This document shows positions 36,594 through 44,645 of a stretch of DNA of 64,000 nucleotides, one piece after another (positions within the stretch are counted from its first letter, which is position 1; each line of letters begins with the position of its first letter). Made by a program: the position numbers and the translations under genes. The stretch comes from JAHBNG01 sp039028975 (lineage in GTDB: Bacteria; Chloroflexota; Anaerolineae; Caldilineales; Caldilineaceae), in the NCBI GenBank assembly GCA_039028975.1, contig JBCCHB010000029.1, positions 56,598-120,597 on the forward strand. The letters are read 5' to 3'. Below the pieces are notes generated by a model, which saw only the letters and a program-made list of their open reading frames with translations, searched no databases and was not told where the DNA came from.

Positions 36594-37964
36594 ATGTTAG
36601 TCGAGTTTTCTGTAGGAAACTTTCGCTCGTTCAAAGATCCAGTTACCTTTAGCATGGTCGCTGCCAGGATCACAGCCCAGAACAAAGTGCTAAATCAAGA
36701 CAATCTATTTCAACTAGAAAACCTGAGCCTTTTGAAATCAGCAGCCATTTATGGTGCCAATGCCAGCGGCAAAAGCAATCTGATCGCGGCATTCGGTTTC
36801 ATGCGGAAGTTTGTGTTGGATTCAACCGATTCAAATTCAGAAGACAAGATTGGCGTTGAACCATTTTTACTAAGCACCGATACAATAGAGCAGCCGTCCT
36901 ACTTTGAGGTAACGTTTCAAATTGATGAAACTCGCTATCGCTACGGATTCGAGGTCTTAGCTGCTACAGTTCGTGCCGAGTGGCTGTTCCGCACGAAAAC
37001 TCGTGAATCAGAACTATTCTGGCGAGAAGACGATAAGATTGAGGTAAAGTCGGGCTTTAAAGAAGGCCGCGGGCTTGAGGAAAGAACCAGAGATAATGCG
37101 TTATTTCTTTCGGTGAGCGATCAATGGAATGGTGAGATTGCGAGACAAATCATCAAATGGTTTACGCAGGTAAATATTATCTCTGGTATCGACGACAAGC
37201 GGTATCTTGGGTTTACCGTTAGCAAACTTCTTGAGAATGATTCTATCCAGCACAAGATACGTGAATTTATACAAACGATGGATCTTGGCGTCTCTGGTGT
37301 ATCGGTTGAAATAACCAACGGTACCTCCGATGCTTCTAAGGAACCATATAAACTGCTAATTGGTCCTGAGTTTCCTACCGAAATTTCGGATGCATTTGGG
37401 AAAGAGGTCAACCCACTTGACGGAATAAGCGATGCATTTGGGAGAGAGATTACTTGGTCTACACCGTCAGTAAAGCTCTCTCATCAACAATTAGATGAAT
37501 CAGATAACCAAGTTAAGCATGTAGAGTTCAACTTCGATGAACAAGAATCAGAGGGAACAAAAAAAGCCTTTGCCTTATCAGGTCCTATCCTCCACACACT
37601 TCAAGAGGGGCAGGTGCTTTTTGTGGATGAGCTCGATGCAAGGCTTCATCCATTGATTACCAGATATATTATCAAGCTATTCAATTCGAGGGTGACGAAT
37701 CCCCACAATGCTCAGTTGATATTTGTTACTCATGACACAAATCTTCTTTCCAAAGAGATCTTCCGCAGAGACCAAATCTGGTTTACCGAGAAAAATCGCT
37801 TTGGTAGCACGGATCTGTATTCGTTGGTGGAGTACAAAATCCAGTCAAAGGGCATTCGTAACGACGCATCGTACGAAGCGGATTATATTGCTGGTAGATA
37901 TGGAGCCATCCCATTCATAGGAGGCGTTTCGTTCCTGATTGAGGAAGATGATGGCAAAGCGTAA
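36594..37964 (+). CDS. RloA-like ABC-type ATPase (AAA family)
   Basis: 456 residues of the SMC/ABC-ATPase-like AAA group used in RloA, OLD and PARIS-type systems. It opens with MLVEFSVGNFRSFKDPVTFS, has Walker A GANASGKSNL (54-63), a Walker B near 340-350 (VLFVDELDARLHP) and the H-loop FVTHDTNLL. The gene overlaps the next gene by 14 bases; the pair matches RloA-RloB. RloA-type proteins are thought to sense a trigger and control the TOPRIM-like partner; direct phage-defence proof for this exact pair is not something I can cite. Imperfect inverted repeats (CTTTGTGG...CCACAAAG) lie in the leader. The start follows GGAGACAGAGG. Confidence 0.85.
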   Translation: MLVEFSVGNFRSFKDPVTFSMVAARITAQNKVLNQDNLFQLENLSLLKSAAIYGANASGKSNLIAAFGFMRKFVLDSTDSNSEDKIGVEPFLLSTDTIEQPSYFEVTFQIDETRYRYGFEVLAATVRAEWLFRTKTRESELFWREDDKIEVKSGFKEGRGLEERTRDNALFLSVSDQWNGEIARQIIKWFTQVNIISGIDDKRYLGFTVSKLLENDSIQHKIREFIQTMDLGVSGVSVEITNGTSDASKEPYKLLIGPEFPTEISDAFGKEVNPLDGISDAFGREITWSTPSVKLSHQQLDESDNQVKHVEFNFDEQESEGTKKAFALSGPILHTLQEGQVLFVDELDARLHPLITRYIIKLFNSRVTNPHNAQLIFVTHDTNLLSKEIFRRDQIWFTEKNRFGSTDLYSLVEYKIQSKGIRNDASYEADYIAGRYGAIPFIGGVSFLIEEDDGKA

Positions 37965-38571
37965 GTCCCGCGCAGATATCAGAAAGAAGCGTTCCAAGTA
38001 TTCACGCCGCCAAGATAACCGGGAACTACGCCAAGTTTTCCTTATCGTCTGTGAAGGCGAAAAAACCGAACCGAACTATTTCAAAGCATTTAGGGTGCCA
38101 AAGGATGTCATCTGCGATATTCACGGTGTTGGTCATAATACTCGAAGTTTGGTTGAAAAAACCATCAGCATGGCTCAAAGGAGGAGATACGATCAGGTCT
38201 GGGTGGTGATGGACAAAGACAGTTTTTCCGTTGATCAATTCAATCAAGCGCTTCAACTGGCACAAAATAACAATATCCAAGTCGCCTATTCTAATGAGGC
38301 CTTTGAAATCTGGGACTTGCTTCACTTCGATTTTCACCAATCTGCACTTTCGCGTACAACTTACCAACAACGACTTACAGACAGATTGGGGTCCAAATAC
38401 CAGAAGAATGATCGCCTGATGTATTCAAAACTCGAAGACCGTTTAGACAATGCTGTAAAAAACGCACAACGCCTGCTTGCGTCCTATGGAAACGACCACT
38501 CACCAGCGCATGATAACCCGTCAACGTATGTTCACGCCTTGGTGATAGAATTACGAAAGTATGCGGTGTGA
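37951..38571 (+). CDS. RloB-like protein (TOPRIM-like)
   Basis: 206 residues: a very basic N terminus (KRKSRADIRKKRSKYSRRQ), then LIVCEGEKTEPNYFKAF, which carries the invariant Glu of TOPRIM/RloB domains, and WVVMDKDSF with the Asp-x-Asp type metal site. YSNEAFEIWDLLHFD and the Y-x-K-(N)D-R block near the end also match RloB. Expected to act on nucleic acid together with RloA. Start at ATG 37951 (another ATG at 37948), overlapping the rloA-like gene by 14 bases. Downstream lies a hyuA 3' scrap. Confidence 0.85.
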   Translation: MAKRKSRADIRKKRSKYSRRQDNRELRQVFLIVCEGEKTEPNYFKAFRVPKDVICDIHGVGHNTRSLVEKTISMAQRRRYDQVWVVMDKDSFSVDQFNQALQLAQNNNIQVAYSNEAFEIWDLLHFDFHQSALSRTTYQQRLTDRLGSKYQKNDRLMYSKLEDRLDNAVKNAQRLLASYGNDHSPAHDNPSTYVHALVIELRKYAV

Positions 38572-38596
38572 GCTAAAACCACGCAATCTTACATTC

Positions 38597-38716
38597 TTGG
38601 TGGGGCAGAAAATTCGTGTGCCGGCCATCATCCGCGAAAGCGGTTCTACGACGGTACTGGGATCTGATACGCTGGCTCAGGTAGATAGCTTTCGTAATCT
38701 GCTCATACATCTATAG
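38597..38716 (+). pseudogene. Duplicated 3' end of a hyuA gene
   Basis: Forty codons in one frame ending at TAG 38714-38716 read LVGQKIRVPAIIRESGSTTV and on to a tail like VDSFRNLLIHL. This matches the last residues of HyuA2 (LAVGQEIRGPAIIRESGSTAV). Forty-four bases (38621-38664) match 36395-36438 with one mismatch, while the sequence beyond diverges. There is no start or body of a gene in front, so it is a fragment; it lies just beyond the RloA/B pair and looks like a boundary scar. Confidence 0.85.
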
Positions 38717-38823
38717 TGGGTTCCGTGTAAGAACATTAGTTCATAATCGCTGAGATAGTAGGTGGAAACGACTTCTTTTAATACAATGGTACCCTAGAGC
38801 CAAAATAGAAAGGAGATGGAACT

Positions 38824-39630
38824 ATGAGCGGCGGCTCATCCAAGCCATACGTCATTGGCTACGAAGAAGAACACGAACGTTTGGAGCGACAGGCCAGAAT
38901 TGGCAGAATCGACAAGCACTTGGAGAAGTTCTCTTGTCGAGCCAATGCTTCCGTCCTCGATGCCGGTTGTGGCTCAGGTTCAATGTCGCGTTTGCTCGCC
39001 AACGCAGCCCCGAATGGTCATGTCGTTGGCGTCGACACGAACGATGACTATCTGCAGAACGCCCGCCGCATAGCAGAGGCTGATGGCCTAAAGAACGTCG
39101 AATTCAAAACAGGCGATATATTCGCATTACCGTTTGACGACGACTCTTTTGATCTTGTCTGGTGTAAGTATGTCTTCCAGTGGGTCAACAATCCGAGCCT
39201 CGCGATTCGTGAGTTCTGCCGAGTTACGCGCCCCGGCGGGAAGATTGTTTGCTGTAATTTTGATGGATTTGGCGTTACGCATTACCCGGTGGATACCAAA
39301 CTAAGAGAGGATTCAGAACGCTTCTTTCACCACGTGGTCGATCCATTTGTGGGGCGGAAGACACATGCAATGTTTCGGGAGAATGGACTCATCGATATAA
39401 AGGTTGACTTCGAACCAGATGCCACGTTTACCGTTTGCGGTCCAATCGACGAAGAACGACGAGCGAATTGGGTGGACCAATTGACGGCGGCGTTTCCGGC
39501 CGCAGTGACCGTATTCGGCAGCGAAGAAAAGGCGCAATCATTTATTGATCGCTTTTTGGCCCACCATGAAGACCCCGATACATCTACACTCTGCACGCTA
39601 TACTTTGTTGAAGGTACAGTGCCCGAATAG
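38824..39630 (+). CDS. Class I SAM-dependent methyltransferase
   Basis: 268 residues of the Rossmann-type methyltransferase superfamily. Motif I VLDAGCGSGSMSRLL (about 44-58) binds SAM, followed by VVGVDTNDDYL (acidic end of strand 2), FKTGDIFALPFDDDSFDLVW (post-I motifs) and the RPGGKIVC strand. Nothing in it shows the acceptor; small-molecule methylation is the usual role of this branch. AAAGGAGATGGA gives a good ribosome site. First of a group of four small accessory genes. Confidence 0.9.
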   Translation: MSGGSSKPYVIGYEEEHERLERQARIGRIDKHLEKFSCRANASVLDAGCGSGSMSRLLANAAPNGHVVGVDTNDDYLQNARRIAEADGLKNVEFKTGDIFALPFDDDSFDLVWCKYVFQWVNNPSLAIREFCRVTRPGGKIVCCNFDGFGVTHYPVDTKLREDSERFFHHVVDPFVGRKTHAMFRENGLIDIKVDFEPDATFTVCGPIDEERRANWVDQLTAAFPAAVTVFGSEEKAQSFIDRFLAHHEDPDTSTLCTLYFVEGTVPE

Positions 39631-39656
39631 TGCCACCTTAGAGCAGGAGAAAATGG

Positions 39657-40127
39657 ATGAATAAAGCGCAGCTTTTAGATACGATTTGTGCCAAACGCGC
39701 CCGTTTGCTGAAAAATATATCGCAAATGCGTGAGGAAGAGATGATTTACCGAGCTTTGCCCCATTCCTATTCCATCAAGGATGGCCTGGCACATCTCACA
39801 TTCTATGAACAACATATGCTCAATATGATTAGCCGATCTTTACAAAATGAAAGCCGTAACCCTGAAATTACATTGAAAGAACGAACGGAACGCAACGCTG
39901 AAACATTCGAGCAAAATAAAGATCGCACGCCCGATGAGATTCTTACTGACATGCAGGCATCGTTTGCGCAGGTTATTGCCTTAGTCGAAACCATTCCCGA
40001 TCATATTTGGATGGACGTAAACTACTTTAGCTGGTTAAACGAAATACCACTATGGCAGTACATCATGGATGAAACGTCTGGGGAACATTATGAAGAACAT
40101 CTTGGGACTCTTATGGAAGGCGTATAA
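39657..40127 (+). CDS. DinB/DfsB-like four-helix protein
   Basis: 156 residues, predicted all-helical and of the DinB-like superfamily size. N-terminal helix NKAQLLDTICAKRARLLKNI, then PHSYSIKDGLAHLTFYEQHM with the first metal-type His, and near the end DETSGEHYEEHLGTL with two more His. These resemble the ClbS/DfsB-type members, some of which protect against genotoxins; the three His typical of a DinB metal site appear to be present. It follows the methyltransferase by 26 bases and is probably co-transcribed. Confidence 0.75.
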   Translation: MNKAQLLDTICAKRARLLKNISQMREEEMIYRALPHSYSIKDGLAHLTFYEQHMLNMISRSLQNESRNPEITLKERTERNAETFEQNKDRTPDEILTDMQASFAQVIALVETIPDHIWMDVNYFSWLNEIPLWQYIMDETSGEHYEEHLGTLMEGV

Positions 40128-40146
40128 CAAATAGGATTGTGATGAT

Positions 40147-41103
40147 ATGTCGCTTTTACCACAGCCGTTGGACTCTGCTCATTATTGGAGTACAGTGTAT
40201 AAACAAGAGTTGCCCGTATGGCAGCCAGCCATTTCTGAAGTGACAAAAATCCACCATCTTTCAAATGAGATCTGGACGCGTGTTGCCCTTGGGCGGAACA
40301 TCGTATTCTGTTCGCCTACCAGCATCATTAAGCTGGGGCCACCCCGCTGGTCAGGAGAGATGGCGCGTGAAGTTGCAGCGCTGCGCCTTGTTGCTGAAAA
40401 TCTTTCCGTGGCAACGCCAACCGTGCTAGCAAGTGGAACCATAGATGGATGGGACTATATTGTGCAGGAACGACTGCCCGGGACGCCGTTATGGGAACTT
40501 TGGAATGACTTGTCGCCGGAAGCCCAAATCGATCTAGCCTACCAGCATGGCCAGCTTATGAAAACCATCCATACATTGCGGTTTGAGAGTGTTCCATCTG
40601 AGCTGCAAATTGATTGGGACGAAATGCTTGCTGAGCAGTCCCAAGAATGTGTTGCCGAAATGCTTGATGCTGGCGTTGATGCAAAGCTTGTAGCGCAAGT
40701 TGACTCGTACCTTGCAGCCACCGAATGGTCTATTGATGCCGCACCGGATGTGCTGTTACATGGCGACCTAAATCACTTAAACTTTCTGGTGTCCAGGGAG
40801 AATGACCACTGGAGATTGACCGGACTTGTTGATTGGGGAGATGCCAAAGTTGGCGCACCAAGTCATGAATTTATCTCGCCAGGCGTGAATATGTATAGTG
40901 GAAATCGCGCGATGCTCACACAGTTGTATCGCGGATACCAGTTAGATGCGGCGAAATACAGTGAAGCGTATGAGCATGTTGTGATGGCGCGAGCGATGTT
41001 ATACTATGCCGACAGTTTCCTGCGTTTGCTGCAAGATGTCGAAGGTGCCGCCATGTGCAATAATTGGCGATCAATAGCACGCTGTTTTTGGCATTTGACG
41101 TAA
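40147..41103 (+). CDS. Aminoglycoside phosphotransferase (APH)-family kinase
   Basis: 318 residues of the APH/choline-kinase-like fold. Catalytic block LLHGDLNHLNFLV (about 200-212) carries the Asp of the Brenner motif and the Asn that binds metal, followed by GLVDWGDAKVG (the DFG-equivalent Asp). N-terminal lobe has the strand and Lys region near 55-60. Many members act on antibiotics, others on homoserine, fructosamine or other small molecules, so resistance is not proved. It starts about 20 bases after the DinB-like gene and precedes the methyltransferase fusion by 31 bases. Confidence 0.85.
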   Translation: MSLLPQPLDSAHYWSTVYKQELPVWQPAISEVTKIHHLSNEIWTRVALGRNIVFCSPTSIIKLGPPRWSGEMAREVAALRLVAENLSVATPTVLASGTIDGWDYIVQERLPGTPLWELWNDLSPEAQIDLAYQHGQLMKTIHTLRFESVPSELQIDWDEMLAEQSQECVAEMLDAGVDAKLVAQVDSYLAATEWSIDAAPDVLLHGDLNHLNFLVSRENDHWRLTGLVDWGDAKVGAPSHEFISPGVNMYSGNRAMLTQLYRGYQLDAAKYSEAYEHVVMARAMLYYADSFLRLLQDVEGAAMCNNWRSIARCFWHLT

Positions 41104-41134
41104 ATGTATATTTACTAAGGAAGGAAATGAGACA

Positions 41135-42192
41135 ATGAGCGAAAGTTGGGACGATTATGCCGACGAATGGGATAGCAATGAAGCTGTGGTTTTATATTCT
41201 TCGAAGGCATATGATTCATTGTTGAATGTTGTTGAGTTAGAAGGCTATACAGTACTGGACTTTGGTTGCGGCACGGGCCTTCTCTCAGAGAAAATCTCTT
41301 GTCTGGCTAGCTCTGTTGTCGCGCTTGACCCTTCGGAGAAGATGATTTCCGTGCTTGCCGGTAAGCAACTTGCAAATGTGCATCTAATTGCAAGTGAGCT
41401 TTCCCCAAATCTAATCGATACAAATGAACATCTCCGCGACGGTTTTGACCTCATCGTAGCCTCATCTGCACTCGCCTTTGTGCCAGATTATCTAGACACC
41501 CTCAAGCTACTGAAGCAATTGCTCAAAAAGGGAGGGCTCTTGATTCAATGGGATTGGCTCAAAGAAGATGAAGCACCTGGAATAGGCTTTTCGCAGAAAG
41601 CAATAGAATCAGCGCTAAAGCAAGCGGGATTCTCGGAATATTCAACATCTATTCCATTTGCAATAGCGGACCCAGATGGCTCAATGGATGTTGTGATGGG
41701 CATAGCCAAAAACGTCATGAATCCAGCGCCGATTAAAGAACTAATTACATACGAAGATTTTGAAAAGCTTGATATTCGTATTGGCACCATCCTCACCGTA
41801 TCGGAAGTGGAGAAGTCAAGCAAGCTGATGAAGCTAACCGTAGACTTTGGTGATCATGTTCGCTCCATACTGGCCGGTATCAAACAAGAACGTAAAAACC
41901 CAGCCGAAATTGAAGGCAAGCAAGCCCTTTTTGTCGTAAGAGCGTGTTTGAATATTCACCGAACCGTTCTCTCTGGTAGCGACTGGGGCGCGTCATGCCG
42001 TTTTTCGGGCTATTAGGGAGAGAAGGGGCAGCAAGAGCCTGTTTGAATATTCAGGCTCTAAACTTACCCGAGAGAAAGATGGCCGGAGAAGTCTCTCAAG
42101 GTATGCTGTTTGATATCGGGTATGCTGATAAACTGACACCTTGTTTGGCCATGCCGGAAATACCCGTGCCTAACGGGAGCCGAGCTGGATAA
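41135..42192 (+). pseudogene. Methyltransferase fused to a tRNA-binding (EMAP/CsaA-like) domain, interrupted by a 120-bp element
   Basis: The reading frame from 41135 encodes a SAM methyltransferase (VLDFGCGTGLLSEKIS, VVALDPSEKM) to about residue 190. It then joins a MetRS-beta/CsaA-type tRNA-binding domain (FEKLDIRIGTILTVSEVEKS, KQALFVV). After GTA 41936-41938 the frame enters foreign sequence and stops at TAG 42014-42016. Further on, 42061-42192 encodes the missing end of the domain (MAGEVSQGMLFDIGYAD, CLAMPEIPVPNGSRAG) in another phase. Removing 41939-42060 (122 bases including one copy of TA) rejoins it as FVV-NLPERKMAG, giving a 311-residue protein. The truncated form has 293 residues and lacks the end of the domain. 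Joining a methyltransferase to a tRNA-binding domain is itself unusual. Confidence 0.85.
41939..42060. mobile_element. 120-bp TA-flanked miniature insertion (MITE-like)
   Basis: Inserted in the coding sequence of the methyltransferase fusion. TA at 41937-41938 is repeated at 42059-42060, as expected for a Tc1/mariner or IS630-type target duplication. The ends share AGAGC and the word TTTGAATATTCA, and the right end forms a hairpin AGAGCCTG-10-CAGGCTCT. There is no coding capacity, so it would be moved by a transposase encoded elsewhere. No second copy is visible in the window. Confidence 0.75.
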
Positions 42193-42742
42193 TGATTGGG
42201 CCGCGTATGCGCGAGCGCGCAGCAGACCTAGTCTGCGCGGGCGATCCCCATTGGCTCGACCATTTTAATAACCCGTATGCTGCCATCGGTTATCGGGCCA
42301 TGGGCGGGGAACTGATTGCCCAGCTCCCCGCATCGATGCCTTCTGCGGAGCCGTGGGCACGGCCGGGATGATCGTTGGCGTGGGTGCTGTTCTGCGTGAG
42401 GTAAACTTGGGCACAAGAGTCGTAGCGCTTGAGCCAGACACATCGCCAGTATTGTCTGGAGGAAAAGCCGGGAGCCACAACATCGACGGCACGGCGGCTG
42501 GATTTGTACCACCGCAGTTCGACCGTGCCATCGTCACAGACGTTATGGCGCTGCCGGAGAAAGAAGCGCGACAGATGGCGCGGCGGCTTGCTCAAGAGGA
42601 AGGTATTTTTGCGGGTACCTCGACGGGTCTAAATGTGCTTGCGGCGCTTCATCTGGTATCAGAACTCGGCCCAGGTCGCGTCGTTGCCACAGTTGCCTGC
42701 GATACGGGATTCAAGTATCTCGATGGTGATCTCTATGTTTAG
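42192..42742 (+). pseudogene. Decayed cysteine-synthase-family gene (C-terminal half only)
   Basis: From 42192 one frame reads WLDHFNNPYAAIGYRAMGGEL, matching the middle of PLP-dependent cysteine synthases (QFNNP...). Near 42328-42335 (CTCCCCGC) the frame must shift to continue as IDAFCGAVGTAGM and on to GLNVLAALHL...LDGDLYV, the C-terminal half. About 110-130 N-terminal residues, including the PLP lysine, are absent. With the frameshift it cannot be active. It precedes an ornithine-cyclodeaminase-type gene; cysteine-synthase/OCD pairs (as in SbnA/SbnB for diaminopropionate) are known, so it may be the relic of such a pair. Confidence 0.8.
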
Positions 42743-42792
42743 CTCTGGCATAGATGGCCAACGGCGGTATATTAGGAATAAAATTCATACCC

Positions 42793-43785
42793 ATGAGTGA
42801 ATCAAACAAAAGTGCAGCAGAGATACGGAAGGGTGATCTGCCCATTCTGTGCATCAGCGAATCAGAAGTCATGGGACTGCTCGATCCCAAAGAATTAATC
42901 GAGGGGTTGGTGCAAGGATTTATTGCATTGTCTCAAGGGAAGGTACAGTCACCTGAACGGCCAGAAATCACCGTGCCGGGCAAAGGATTTTCACTGGCCA
43001 TGCCGGCTTGGGTGCCTGGGATGAATATCTCTGTGAAAGTTGTCAATGTATACGAGGGCAACTTGGCTATTGATCTGCCCAATCACCTAGCAACCATTAC
43101 CCTATACGATCCAGATACGGGGCGGGTGTTATGCATCATGGATGGGACCTTTATCACTGGTATCAGAACGGCTGCTTCTGCCATGGTTTCGGTAAAAGCG
43201 CTAGCCAGAGAAGATGCCAAGGTGGCGACTGTCGTTGGCGCGGGCGTTCAGGGGAGGGAGCATCTCCATCTATTACCTCTGGTGAGAGATTTTGACGAGA
43301 TACGCGTTGCATCATTGCATTATGAAGATGCTGAGAAACTAGCCGCACAACACCCAAAAGCGGTCGCGATTAACAATGTTGAAGAAGCGGTTCGTTCATC
43401 CGACGTCGTTTGCCTGGGCAGCCATGCCTATACCCCAGTGATTCAGGCTAACTGGGTAACACCCGGCACACATGTTAGCTCCGTAGGATATGCGCCGCCC
43501 GCAGGTGAATTGCCTGTTGAGCTAGCTCGGGATTGCTCGTTGTTTGTTGAAACGCTAGAGGCGTTCGAGGCACCACCAGTAGGATGTGGTGAGCTATCTG
43601 GTCTAGATCCCCAAACAGCCATCCCATTAGGCGATGTCCTATCGGGCGCTCGAATTGGGCGCAACTCGAATGATCAAATTACGGTCTACAAGGCCATGGG
43701 CATCGCGATGGAAGACATGGTTGCAGCCAATATTACGTACAACAAAGCAATCAGTACGAATGTGGGTCTAGAGGTGGCTCTGTAA
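42793..43785 (+). CDS. Ornithine cyclodeaminase / mu-crystallin-family protein
   Basis: 330 residues from ATG 42793 (an upstream in-frame ATG at 42754 would add 13). A Rossmann NAD(P) site, TVVGAGVQGREHL, lies in the middle, preceded by the family's MDGTFITGIRTAASAMVSVK block with the substrate-binding Arg/Lys and followed by PPAGELPVELARDCSLFVE. Members include ornithine cyclodeaminase, alanine dehydrogenase and the SbnB-type N-(2-amino-2-carboxyethyl)glutamate dehydrogenase. Adjacent to the cysteine synthase relic; the pairing suggests, but does not prove, an amino-acid/diaminopropionate role. The ribosome site is weak (AGGA, 15 bases away). Confidence 0.85.
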   Translation: MSESNKSAAEIRKGDLPILCISESEVMGLLDPKELIEGLVQGFIALSQGKVQSPERPEITVPGKGFSLAMPAWVPGMNISVKVVNVYEGNLAIDLPNHLATITLYDPDTGRVLCIMDGTFITGIRTAASAMVSVKALAREDAKVATVVGAGVQGREHLHLLPLVRDFDEIRVASLHYEDAEKLAAQHPKAVAINNVEEAVRSSDVVCLGSHAYTPVIQANWVTPGTHVSSVGYAPPAGELPVELARDCSLFVETLEAFEAPPVGCGELSGLDPQTAIPLGDVLSGARIGRNSNDQITVYKAMGIAMEDMVAANITYNKAISTNVGLEVAL

Positions 43786-43811
43786 CGTTATTGGTTTTTC
43801 CCTAACCCTGA

Positions 43812-44483
43812 TTGAAGTCGCCCAAAGTGCGAATAAGCTGGATAAAAACAGTGCCTAGCCCAACAACAATCGGACTCTTTGTGTTTGCCGCGTTTCTCTT
43901 TGCAATACTGCCTGGGCCAGACATGTTGTATATCGCAACCCGGTCGATTACGCAAGGTCGAAATGCAGGAATTATGTCAGCGCTTGGTGTGCAGACGGGA
44001 ACCATTGTGCATACAGTTGCAGCTGCCGCTGGTCTTTCGGCATTGATTGCAACATCAACAATTGCATTTAGTGCCGTAAAATATGCCGGGACCTTCTATC
44101 TCGTCTATCTTGGCATTCGTACGTTTCTGTCAGAGGTAGATGCCCTTCAGGTGAGGGCTGGCGAGCAAGAGAAGCTCAACAGGGTTTACTACCAGGGTCT
44201 GGCATCGAATGTTCTCAACCCCAAGGCGATACTCTTCTTTCTTGCGTTTCTGCCACAATTTGTTGACCCAGGGCGAGGAAGCGCATCCATACAACTATTG
44301 ATGCTGGGTCTGATTCTAGCTGTCGTCTCTTTACCTGTCAATGTAAGCGTTGGTATCGCTGGTGGGCTGGTCGGTAAATGGCTAGAGACCCGCAAAGAAA
44401 CTCAACAAGTCAGTAAATGGGTCAGCGGTTCGGTTTACATTATACTTGGTATCGGAACCGCGTTGACCGGTATGCGAAGATAA
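43812..44483 (+). CDS. LysE/RhtB-family amino-acid exporter
   Basis: 223 residues with about six hydrophobic helices. FAAFLFAILPGPDMLYIATRSI with the LPGPDML motif is the LysE/RhtB hallmark; GVQTGTIVHTVAAAAGLSAL and VLNPKAILFFLAFLPQFV follow as expected. It exports amino acids or derivatives. The first 13 residues before the first helix are unusual and a GTG at 43851 could be the true start. It follows the OCD-type gene by 26 bases, fitting export of that pathway's product. Confidence 0.85.
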   Translation: MKSPKVRISWIKTVPSPTTIGLFVFAAFLFAILPGPDMLYIATRSITQGRNAGIMSALGVQTGTIVHTVAAAAGLSALIATSTIAFSAVKYAGTFYLVYLGIRTFLSEVDALQVRAGEQEKLNRVYYQGLASNVLNPKAILFFLAFLPQFVDPGRGSASIQLLMLGLILAVVSLPVNVSVGIAGGLVGKWLETRKETQQVSKWVSGSVYIILGIGTALTGMRR

Positions 44484-44520
44484 ATAGCCGCGTTAGCTAT
44501 CACAGAATCTGGGCGTTTAG

Positions 44521-44600
44521 TCCCCTGAGCTTGTCGAAGGGGAAATCGGCTTTGACAAGCGTTCGACTGAGCTCACGCCGAAGTCTCAGCCTACCTGGGG
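44521..44600. repeat. CCCTGAGCTTGTCGAAGGG-type palindromic repeat
   Basis: TCCCCTGAGCTTGTCGAAGGGGA (44521-44543) with a second, inverted word TTCGACTGAGCTCACGCCGAA at 44562-44582. The same core (CCCTGGGCTTGTCGAAGGG) is inside the hairpin at 49769-49829. It is a REP-type element common in bacterial spacers. Confidence 0.75.
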
Positions 44601-44645
44601 GAGCGAACGGTTACCACAGAGTAAACAAAGGTGTGACTACTAATC

